64,000 nucleotides of DNA, taken from contig NZ_JACBYS010000011.1 in NCBI RefSeq assembly GCF_013408245.1, positions 21,375 to 85,374 on the forward strand, written 5' to 3'. The translations under genes were made by a program, and so were the position numbers. This DNA is from Duganella sp. 1224. Its GTDB lineage: Bacteria > Pseudomonadota > Gammaproteobacteria > Burkholderiales > Burkholderiaceae_D. Under the pieces are notes generated by a model. That model saw only the letters and a list, made by a program, of their open reading frames with translations. It had not been told where the DNA came from and did no database searches. Below are positions 45,008-55,600 of the stretch, in pieces. Numbering within the stretch: the stretch's first letter is position 1; the number at the start of each line of letters is the position of its first letter.

Positions 45008-45568
45008 TCAGTCCCTGGCCAGCGCCAGGAATTCGGTGCGCATCGCCAGGTTGGGTTGCAGTTCGCCCAGCATGGCCGAGGTGACGGTTTCTTCGCCCGG
45101 CGTGCGGATGCCGCGGCTTTCCATGCACAGGTGGCGGCATTTGACGATGACGCCCACCGCTTTCGGCTCCAGCACTTCCATCAGCGCGTTGGCGATCTGC
45201 ATGGTCATGCGTTCCTGCACCTGCAGGCGCTTGGCGAAGCAGTCAACCAGGCGGGTCAGCTTGGACAGGCCGACGATCTTGCCGTTCGGGATGTAGCCGA
45301 TGGTGGCCTTGCCGAAGAACGGCGCCAGGTGGTGCTCGCAGTGGCTGTACACCGGGATGTTGCGCACGATGATGAATTCGTTGTACTGCTCGGCGCCGTC
45401 CTCAAACGCCTTCAGCAGCGCGACCGGGTCTTGCCCGTAGCCCGAGGTCCAGTGCTGCCAGGCCTTGGCAACGCGGGCCGGGGTTTCCAGCAGGCCGGGA
45501 CGGTCGGGGTCTTCGCCGATGCTGGCAATCAGCCGGCGCCAGTCGTTTTCCGTAAATTCTTGGGACAT
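45008..45568 (-). CDS. folE: GTP cyclohydrolase I
   Basis: FolE converts GTP to 7,8-dihydroneopterin triphosphate, the first step of tetrahydrofolate (and tetrahydrobiopterin-type) synthesis. The 186-residue protein has the zinc and active-site motifs PVYSHCEHHLAPFFGKATIG and VIVKCRHLCMESRGIRTPGE, plus GKIVGLSKLTRLVDCFAKRL and VQERMTMQIANALMEVLEP. This is the zinc-dependent type IA enzyme. The N-terminal DPDRPGLLETPARVAKAW is typical. It lies 17 nt upstream of the thioredoxin-like gene and may be co-transcribed with it. Confidence 0.97.
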   Translation of the reverse strand: MSQEFTENDWRRLIASIGEDPDRPGLLETPARVAKAWQHWTSGYGQDPVALLKAFEDGAEQYNEFIIVRNIPVYSHCEHHLAPFFGKATIGYIPNGKIVGLSKLTRLVDCFAKRLQVQERMTMQIANALMEVLEPKAVGVIVKCRHLCMESRGIRTPGEETVTSAMLGELQPNLAMRTEFLALARD

Positions 45569-45622
45569 GATGCAACACCTTTTTTTGAAATAGCCCGACA
45601 GTATACAGAAAATGCGCCGGCC

Positions 45623-46438
45623 TCACCGGGGCCGGTGGGCGTCGATCAGGCGCGCGGCGATCGACACCTTGACCGGCAGTTCCGGCCACGCGTCGTCCGG
45701 GCCGAACCAGCGGGCGTCGGCGATTTCGCTCGGCTGGACGCGGATCTCGCCGTCCAGGTAGTCGGCGGTATAGGCCAGCATCAGCGAGTGCGGGAACGGC
45801 CATGACTGGCTGCCGAAGTACTTCAGGTTGTGCACCTTGAGCCCGACTTCCTCGAACACCTCGCGGTGGATCGCCTCCTCGACCGACTCGCCGGCCTCCA
45901 GGAAGCCGGCCAGCGCCGTGTAGCGCTGGTACGGCGAGTTGGTGTGCATGGCCAGCAGCACCTGCTCGCCCTTGCGCACCAGCACCATCATGGCCGGCGA
46001 AATGCGCGGATAGGCGCTGTGGCCGCAGTTCGGACATTTGTAGCAGCGCTCGCCTTCGAGCAGTTGCAGCGCGGTGGCGCACACGCCGCAATAGCGATGG
46101 GTACGCGCCCACTCGACCAGCTGGAAGGCACGCCCGGCCACGCCAAGGAAACCATCGTCCAGCACGCCGAACAGCCCGCGCATTCCGTGGTAGCCAAAAT
46201 CCGCCCCCGGCAGCAGCGGCTCATCCAGCCACGCGGCCTGGTAGTAGCGCCCCTCCCACAGCCCCAGCGGATGGATGCGCTCCGGCGCCAACGGCAGGCC
46301 GCGCAGGTGCGCCGCGTCCGGCAGGCCCATCACGCTGTTGCGCAAAAGCAACTCTCCGCGATGGAAGACAAAGGTCAGGGGATGGTCGTGGTCCTGGGGA
46401 CGGATGACGGGCTCAAATGTGGCGGGAGTCTGCAGCAT
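45623..46438 (-). CDS. nudC: NAD(H) pyrophosphatase NudC (NAD-capped RNA decapping)
   Basis: A Nudix hydrolase of 271 residues (281 if the ATG at 46468 is used; the ATG at 46438, MLQTPATFEPVIRPQD, fits the family better). It has the N-terminal NudC domain, a four-Cys zinc site (RYCGVCATALQ and CYKCPNCGHSAYPR), and the Nudix box beginning GFLEAGESVEEAIHREV and continuing FEEVG. The following SQSWPFPHSLMLAYTADY is the NudC-specific SQPWPFPxS motif. It hydrolyses NADH to NMNH and AMP and removes NAD caps from RNA. The gene is divergent from the giant repeat gene, separated by about 208 nt. Confidence 0.95.
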   Translation of the reverse strand: MLQTPATFEPVIRPQDHDHPLTFVFHRGELLLRNSVMGLPDAAHLRGLPLAPERIHPLGLWEGRYYQAAWLDEPLLPGADFGYHGMRGLFGVLDDGFLGVAGRAFQLVEWARTHRYCGVCATALQLLEGERCYKCPNCGHSAYPRISPAMMVLVRKGEQVLLAMHTNSPYQRYTALAGFLEAGESVEEAIHREVFEEVGLKVHNLKYFGSQSWPFPHSLMLAYTADYLDGEIRVQPSEIADARWFGPDDAWPELPVKVSIAARLIDAHRPR

Positions 46439-46646
46439 GGCCGGGAAAATAAAGGAATCGGGCAACACCGCATCTTACAGTGTTTCCTGATTACTTATTT
46501 TGCTGCCTCAAATTCATGACATCCGGATGACAAAATGAGCGCTAAGTCATTGTTTTCAGGCCAAGAATTGGCACTAAATTCAGTCTTTTTTCCCGGCTTA
46601 AACCGCGTTAACGGTAAGATATATTTCCCGTGGGAGATTATCAGAC

Positions 46647-49600
46647 ATGGCATTCAATATATCCGAACTTACGACCGACCAAATCAAGGCACTGCAATCG
46701 TCGCAGATCGCCGCGCTGACCACGGCCGACGCCGCCGCGCTCAGCACGCTGCAGATGACCGTGCTCAGTACCGACCAGCTCAGCTGGATCGGCACGGCCC
46801 AGCTGCGCGCCTTGACCACGCCGGTGTTGCAGGCCATCAGCACGCAGCAGCTGAACGCGCTGTCGACGCGCCAGGTGGCCGCCTTCACCACTGGACAGTT
46901 CGCCAGCCTGACCACCAGCCAGCTGAGCGCCGGCCTCACCACGCTGCAGTTCGGCGCGCTTACCAGCGCCCAGCTCGCCATGCTGAGCCAGGCCCAGGTC
47001 GGCGTCATCGAAACCCAGGACCTGGCCGCGCTCAAGACCGCGCAACTGGTCACGCTGGGCAGCGACCAGTTGCGCGCGCTCGGCAGCGACCAGATCCAGG
47101 CCCTCACCACGGCCCAGACCGCGTCGCTGAAGACCCAGCAGATCGCCGCGCTGACCAGCGCCCAGATCGCCAGCCTCGGCACCCATGATGTCGCCGCGCT
47201 GACCTCGCAGCAGCTGAACACGCTGGACGCCACCCAGCTGGGCGCGCTGACCAGCGGCCAGCTGGACGCGCTGAGCACGGCGCAGACCACCAGCCTGTCG
47301 ACCACGCAGATCGGCCGCCTCGGCACCGACCAACTGGCCGCGCTGGGCACCGCCGGCCTGGCCGTGCTGAAGACGCAGCAGATCGCCGCGCTGACCACCA
47401 GGCAGTTCACCGCCCTCAACAGCGACCAGATCGCCGCCCTGACCACCGCCCAGGCGCAGGCGCTGACCACCTTGCAGCTGAGCCTGATGTCCAGCGACCA
47501 GCTGGCCGCGATGGAATCGCAGGACCTGGCCGCGCTGAAGAGCCAGCAGCTGGCCGCGCTGAACACCGCCACCACCGCCGTGCTGGGCACCAACCAGATC
47601 GCCGCGCTGAGCACCGCGCAGATCGCCGCGCTGCCGACCGCGCAGGTGCGCGCCCTCACCACTGACCAGATTGTTTCGCTGCGCACCGCGCAGGCAGCCG
47701 CGCTGACCACGCTGCAGGTGCAGGCGCTGACCAGCGCGCAGCTGGCCGCGCTGGAAACCGCCGACCTGGCGGCGCTGGGCACGGCCCAGGTCAACGCCCT
47801 CGGCACGGCGCAACTGGCCGCGCTGACCACCGACCAGATCGTGGCGCTGCGCAGCGCCCAGGCTGGCGCGCTGAGCTCGCAGCAACTGGCGGCGCTGTCC
47901 ACCGACCAGGTGGCCGCGCTGGAGACGGCCGACCTGGCCGCGCTGAAGACCAGCCAGATCGGCGGCCTCGCCACGGCCGCCATCGCCGCCCTCGGCAGCA
48001 ACCAGATCGCCGCGCTGACCACGGCCCAGTTGTCCACGCTGAGCACGCGCCAACTGGCCGCGCTCGACAACGCACAGATCGCCGCCCTCACCACGGCCCA
48101 GGCGGCCAACCTGACCACGCAGCAGGTCGCCGCGCTGAGCAGCGACCAGTTGAACGCGCTGGAATCGCGCGACCTGGCCGCGCTGAAGACCGCGCAGGTG
48201 GTGGCGCTGACCACCAGCCAATTGCGCGCGCTGAGCACCGACCAGATCACCAGCCTGAGCTCGCAGCAAGTCGCCGCGCTGAGCACCCAGCAAGTGGCCG
48301 CGCTGAGCAGCACGCAAGTACTGTCGCTGTCGTCGGCTGCGCTCGGCGCGCTGCAATCGCAGCAGGTGGCGGCGCTGTCCAGCGACAACGTCAACGCCTT
48401 CAGCACCGCGCAGATCGCCGCGCTGAGCACCGCCGTGCTGAGCGCGCTGAGCACCGCCCAGTTCGCCGCGCTGTCGACCGACCAGATCGTGGCGCTGAGC
48501 ACTGTGCAAAGCAGCGCCCTGGCCACGCGCCAGGTTGCCGCGCTGACCTCGGACCAGCTGAGCGCCTTGCAGACGCAGGACCTGGCCGCCTTCAAGACGC
48601 AGCAGATCGCCGCCCTGCGCAGCGCCCAGCTGGTGGTACTGAGCAGCGACCAGATCATCGGCCTCGGCTCGCAGCAGGTGGCGGCGCTGAGCACCACCCA
48701 AGTGGCCGCGCTCGGCACCGACCAGGTGGCCGTGATGGAAACCCGCGACCTGGCCGCGCTGAACTCGCAGCAGGCGATCGCGCTCGGCAGCAATGCCGTC
48801 GCCGCCCTCACCACCACCCAGTTCGCCGCGCTGACCACCAATGTGCTGAGCAGCCTGACCAGCGCGCAAGTCGGCGCCATCACCACCGACCAGATCGTCG
48901 CGCTGACCACGCTGCAGAGCGCGCAACTGGCCACGCGCCAGATCGCCGCGCTGTCCAGCGACCAGCTGGGCGCGCTGGAAACGCGCGACCTGGCGGCCTT
49001 CAAGACGCAGCAGATCGTCGCCCTGACCACCAGCCAGATCAGCCAGCTCAGCACCACCCAGATCGCCGCACTCGGCACGCTGCAGGTGGCCAACCTGAGC
49101 AGCCAGCAACTGGCCACGCTCAATTCCGACCAGTTGGCCGCGCTGCCGACCGCCAGCCTGGCCGCGCTGAAAACCGCCCAGGTGTCGGCGCTGAACACCG
49201 ACGCGCTGGCGGCGCTGCCCACCGCGCAGATCGCCGCGCTGACCACCGCCGTCCTCAACGCGCTGAGCAACACGCAGGTGGCGGCCCTGACCACCGACCA
49301 GATCGTGGCGCTGAGCACGCTGCAAGCCAGCGCGCTCAACACGCGTGAAATCGGCGCGCTGTCCAGCAACCAGGTCTCCGCGCTGGAAACGCGCGACTTC
49401 GCCGCCCTCAAGACCCAGCAGATCGTCGCCCTGACGCCGGGCCAGATCAGCGCCCTGACCACCGACCAGATCATCGCGCTGACCACCGCCCAGGCCAGCG
49501 CGCTGACCGGCGTGCAGTTGAACGCCCTCACCACCGACCAGCTGGCCGTGATGGAAACCCAGGACTTCGCCGCGCTGCGCACCAGCCAGCTGCTGGGCCT

Positions 49601-52600
49601 GGGCACCAAGAGCATCGCCACGCTGACGCCAGCCCAGGTGGCGGCGCTGAAGACCGAGCAGATCATCCAGATGACCTCGGACCAGATCCAGGTGCTGAGC
49701 AGCACCCAGATCGGCGCCCTGACCACGCTGCAAGTGGGCGCGCTGACCACCACCCAGGTCGGCTACCTGCTGACCAGCCAGCTGTCGGTGCTGGACACGG
49801 CCGACTTTGCCGCGCTGAAGAGCAGCCAGCTCAACGCGTTGAGCAGCAACCAGCTGGCCGCCGTCACCACCGACCAGATCGTCGCGCTGACCACGCTGCA
49901 GGCCAGCACGCTGTCCACCGCCCAGCTGGCGCGGCTGTCGACCGACCAGCTCAACGCGCTGGAAACGCAGGACTTGAACGCCTTCACCACCGCCCAGGTG
50001 GCGTCGCTCGGCAGCGCCACCGTGGCCGCGCTGGACCTGGCCCACGTCAGCGCCCTCAGCACCCGCCTGCTGGCGGCACTGGGCACGGCGCAGTTGCAAG
50101 CGCTGGGCACCGACAAGATCGCCGCGCTGAGCACGCTGCAAGCCAGCAACCTCGGCACCGCGCAAGTGGCCGCGCTGAGCAGCAACCAGTTGCAGGCGCT
50201 GGAAACCGTCGACCTGGCCGCGCTGAAGACGCAGCAGATCGCCGCGCTGAGCGACAGCCAGATCGCCGTCCTCGGCAGCGACCAGATTGTTGCCCTCAGC
50301 ACGCTGCAAGTGAGCAACCTGAGCACCCGCCAGCTGAACGCGCTGACCACCAGCCAGATCGCGGCGATGGAAACGCGCGACCTGGCCGCGCTGCGCAGCG
50401 CGCAGATCGCCGGCCTCGGCAGCGACAGCCTGAACGCCCTGAGCAGCACGCAGGTGCAGGCGCTGACCACCGCGCAACTGCAGGCGCTGAACAGCAGCCA
50501 GCTGCAAAACCTGGCCACGCAGCAGATCGCCGCGCTGACCAGCGCCCAGGCGCTGAGCCTGGGCACGGCGCAGATCCCGCAACTGGGCAGCGACCAGCTC
50601 GCCGCCCTCGGCACCACCCTGCTCGGTCAACTGAAGACGCAGCAGATCGCCGCGCTGCGCAGCAACCAGATCGCCGCGCTCGACAGCGCCCAACTGGCCG
50701 CGCTGTCGACGCTGCAGGTCAGCAACCTCACCAGCCAGCAGCTCGCCGCCCTCGGCAGCGACCAGCTGAACGCACTGGACAGCCAGGACCTGGCCGCGCT
50801 CAAGACCCAGCAGATCGCCGCCCTCAGCACGGCCCAGATCGCCGGCCTGAGCACCGCCCAGGCCGAGGCGCTGACCACGCTGCAGGCCAGCAGCCTGAGC
50901 ACCGCGCAACTGGCCGCGCTCGGCGCCGCCCAGCTGCAAACCTTCTCCACCGCCGACATCGCCGCGCTGAAGACCGCGCAGGTGGCGGCGCTCAGCACCG
51001 ACCAGCTGGCCGCGCTGCTGGGCGGCCAGTTCCACGCGCTGACCACGGCGCAGCTGGCGGCGCTGACAACCAGCCAGTTCCAGTCGCTGGGCAGCGACAA
51101 GATCATCGCGCTCAGCACCCTGCAGGCCGCCAGCCTGGGCACGGCGCAAGTGCAGTCGCTCAGCGCCGGCCAGTTGGCCGCGCTGGAAACCGACGACCTG
51201 GCCGCGCTGAAAACGGCGCAGATCAACGCCCTGCAGACCAGCCAGATTGCGCTGCTGAACAGCGCCCAGATCGCCGCGCTGACCACGCTGCAAGTGGCCA
51301 ACCTGAACACGTTGCAACTGGGCGCGCTGGGCACCGACCAGATCCAGGCGCTGGAATCGCAGGACCTGGCCGCGCTGAAGACCGCGCAGTTGCAGGCGCT
51401 CGGCAGCAACCAGCTGGACGCCATCACCACCACGCAGTTGCAGGCGCTGACCACGGCGCAACTGGCCTCGCTGAGCACCGCGCAGTTGCAGGCGCTGCTG
51501 ACGGCGCAGATCGCCGCGCTGAGCACGCGCCAGGTCAGCAGCCTGGCCACGGCGCAGATCGCCAGCCTGGCCACCGCCCAGCTGGCCGCGCTCAACACCG
51601 ACGACATGGCCGCCCTCAAAACCGCCCAGCTGGCCGCCTTGCGCACCGACCAGGTGGTGCTGCTCAGCACCGACCAGATCGTTGCGCTCAGCAGCAACCA
51701 GGTGGCGGCGCTGTCGACCGCCCAGCTGTCGTCGCTGACCTCGAACCAGGTGGCCGCGCTCAGCACCGATGACTTCGCCGCGCTGAGCATCGCCCAGTTG
51801 GCCGCGCTGGGTTCGCTCAACAACCTCGGCACCGACCAGATCCAGGCGCTCACCACCGCCCAGATCGCCGGCCTCAGCGCCGCCCAGGTGGCCGCGCTCA
51901 ACAGCGACCAGGTCGTCGCCCTGACCACCCGCCAGATCGGCGCCGTCAGCACCGACGGCGTGGCCGCGCTCGGCAGCGACCAGCTCAAAGCGCTGGAACT
52001 GCAGGACCTGGCCGCGATGAAAACCGCGCAGGTGGCCGCGCTGCGCACCGACCAGATCGGCTGGCTCAGCACCGACCAGATCAGCGTGCTGACCTCGGCG
52101 CAGGTCAGCGGCCTGTCGACCCAGCAGACCGCCGTCCTCAGCACCGCGCAGATCCAGGCGCTGGGCAGCGATGACGTCGCCGCGCTGCGCACCGCCCAGA
52201 TCGCCATCCTGCGCAGCGACCAGTTGCAGGCGCTCGGCGTGACGCAGGTGCAGGCGCTGACCGTGATCCAGATGAACGCGCTGAGCACCGACCAGGTGCA
52301 GTCGCTGAGCTCGGACCAGATCATTGAACTGAGCACCCAGCAGTACGCCGTGCTCGGCACCAGGCAGCTGGCGGCGCTGACCACCGCCCAGCTGGGCGTG
52401 CTGGAGCTGGTGGACCTGGTGGCGCTGCGCTCGGCGCAGATCGCCGCCCTCGGCACCGACCAGATCCGCGCGCTGACGCCGGACCGCATCGCCGTGCTGA
52501 CCACCGGCCAGGCGCAGGCACTGACCAGCGCGCAACTGCTGGCGCTCGGCTCGGACCAGTTGCAGGCGCTCAGCACCGACGACCTGGTGGCGCTGCGCAC

Positions 52601-55600
52601 CGCGCAGATCGCCGCGCTGGCCACCAATCAGCTTAATTCGCTGCAAGACTTCCAGCTGCAAAGCTTCGGCGCCGTGCAGCTGGGCGCGCTCAGCAGCACG
52701 CAGTTGCAGGCGCTCGGCAGCGACCAGATCATCCAGCTGACCACGCAACAATTCGGCCTGCTGTCCACCGCGCAAATCGCGCTGCTGACCACGGCCCAGC
52801 TGGGCGCCATCGAGCTGGACGATCTGGCCGCGCTGAAAACCGCGCAGGTACTGGCGCTCAGCAGCGACCAGCTCCAGGCGCTGACGCTGGACCGCGTGGC
52901 CGCGCTGACCACGCTGCAAGTGCAGGCACTGGCCAACAGCCAGCTGGCCGCCCTGAGCACCGACCAGTTGCAGGCGCTGGGCACCGACGCGCTGCAGGCG
53001 CTGCGCACCGCCCAGATCAACGCCCTCAGCACGAACCAGCTGGGCGCGCTGACGCCGGACCAGTTGCAACACCTGACCACCGACCAGATCAACGCGCTGA
53101 CGTCGGCCCAGGCGCAGGCGCTGACCAGCGACCAGATCGGCCTGCTGACCTCGCAACAGATCGACAGCCTGAGCACGCGCGCGCTGAACGCGCTGAGCAG
53201 CAGCCAGATCGCCGCCATCAGCACCGACAACTTCGCCACGCTGTCAAGCAGCCAGATCGGCGCGCTCAATGCCGCCCAGTTCGGCGCGATCACCACCGAC
53301 CAGATGGTGGCGCTGACCAGCACCCAGGCCATCGGCCTGGCCACCGCGCAGATCGCCGCCCTCAGCAGCGACCAACTGGACGCGCTGGAAACGGTCGACT
53401 TCATCGCGCTGCAGAGCGCGCAGGTGGCCGCCATCACCACCGCCAACATCGGCGCGCTGACCACCGACCTGGTCGGCGCCCTCACCACGGCCCAGTTGGC
53501 CGCGCTGGGCACCGACCAGATCGCCGCGCTGCGCACCGACCACATCGCCACGCTGAGCAGCAACCAGGTGGTGTCGCTGAGCGCGACGCAGATCGGCGCC
53601 CTTGGCACCGACCAGGTCAGCGCCCTCAGCACGGACGACTTTGTCGCGCTGCGCAGCAACCAATTGACCGCGCTCAGCACCGTCCAGTTCGGCGCGCTGA
53701 CCAGCGACCAGTTGAACGCACTGTCGACCGCCGCCTTCACCGGCCTGACCAGCGCCATGATCGGCGCGCTGACCACCTACCAGTTCGCGCACCTGAGCAC
53801 CGGCCAGGTCGGCGCACTGACGTCGGCGCAAGCGCTGGTGCTGAGCACCGGCCAGCTGGCCGCGCTGAGCACCGACCAGTTCAGCGCCATCAATACCAGC
53901 GCCATCCGCAACCTGCAATCCGACCAGATCGGCGCGCTGGGCACCGACCAGATCGTGGCCCTGAGCACCCGCCAGGTGCGCGCACTGACCAGCACGCAAC
54001 TGAACGCGCTGCTGAGCGACCAGATCGGCGCGCTGGAAACGACGGACCTGGCGGCGCTGACCACCGCCCAGTTCAACCTGCTGAGCACCGACCAGTTGCA
54101 CGCGCTGCACACCGAGCAGCTGGCGTCGCTGTCGACCGCGCAGATCGCCACGCTGACCACCGACCAGCTCAGCGCCGGCCTCGGCACCGACCAGATCGTC
54201 GCGCTGACCACGACTCAGGCTGCCGCGCTGGGCACCAAGCAGGTCGCCGTCCTGACCACCGACCAGGTGGCCGCGCTGGAAACCGACGACCTCAACGCGC
54301 TCGGCACCCGCCAGTTGACGGTGCTGACCAGCGACCAGATCACCGCGCTGGGCAGCGACCAGTTGAACAGCCTGGCCACCAGCGGCCTGGCGGCGCTCAC
54401 CACCAGCCAGCTGCTGAACGGCCTGACCACGGCCCAACTGGCCGCGCTGGACAGCAACCACATCAGCGCGCTGACCACCAGCCAGCTGGCCTACGGCCTC
54501 GGCACCGACGCCATCGCCGCGCTGACCACCGACCAGCTGGGCGCGCTGCGCACCGCGCAAACCGCCAGCCTGGCGACGCTGCAGATCGCCGCGCTGACCA
54601 GCGACCAGATCGTGGCCCTCAGCACCGCCCAGGCGGCCACGCTGAGCACGCAGCAAGTGGCGGCGCTCACCACCGATCAGCTGGCCGCGCTGGAAACGGT
54701 CGACCTGCAGGCGCTGGCCACGCGCCAGCTCGGCGCCCTGAGCGCCGTGCAGCTGGCCGTGCTGAGCACCGCGCAGTTGAACGCGCTGACCACGACCCAG
54801 TTTGCCGCGTTGGGTACCAGCCAGCTGGCCAACGGCCTCAGCACCGATCAACTGGCCGGCCTGGATAGCAGCCACATCAGCGCCCTCACCACCGCCCAGC
54901 TGGCCTATGGCCTGACGCTGGACGCGCTGGCGGCGCTCAGCAGCGACCAGATGCAGGCGCTGCGCACGGCCCAACTGGCCGCGCTGACCACGCTGCAAGC
55001 CAGCGCGCTCAGCACCGATCAGCTTGCCGCGCTGACCACCGACCAGGTCAGCGGCCTGTCCACCGCGCAAATGCCGGTGCTCAGCGCCGACCAGCTGGCC
55101 GCGTTCAGCACCGCGCAGATCGCCGCGCTCGACACCCAGGACGTGGCCGCGCTGACCGCCAGCCAGTTCACCGGCTTGTCGACCGACCAGACCGTCGCGC
55201 TGACCACCGGCCAGGTGCGCGGCCTCAAGACCGCCCAGGTCGCCGCGATGGACGGCACCCAGATCGGCGTCTTCAGCAGCGACCAATTGCAAGCCTTGAG
55301 CACCCAGCAGGCCGCCGCGCTCAGCGTGGTCGCCGTCACCGCGCTGTCGACCGCCCAACTGGGCGCGCTGACCACGGCCGACGTCGCCGCATTGGGCACG
55401 CAGCAGGTGGCCAGCCTGGCGACCAGCCAGTTGGCCGGCCTCAACACCAGCCAGGTGCAGGCGCTGACCAGCGCCCAGCTCGGCGCGATGACGGCCGACC
55501 AGCTGTTCGCCTTCAGCACCAGCCAGATCGCCGCGCTGCGCACCACGCAGATCGGCTACCTGACCACCACCCAGCTGGCCGCGCTGTCCGACCCGCAGGT

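Noticed and set aside
46569..46574. Sigma-54-type TGGCAC upstream of the giant gene
   Set aside because: The required GC element 12 nt after the GG is absent, so it is not a credible -24/-12 promoter.
46535..47188. 217-codon plus-strand frame overlapping the start of the giant gene
   Set aside because: After a short non-repetitive start it becomes an Arg/Ala/His-rich out-of-frame reading of the octad DNA.
46598..53156. Very long open frames on the minus strand opposite the giant gene (over 1000 and 2000 codons)
   Set aside because: They are by-products of the 24-bp period and codon bias, which exclude stop codons in other frames. The translations are Arg/Gly/Gln- or Ser/Trp-rich and lack ribosome-binding sites and domains.
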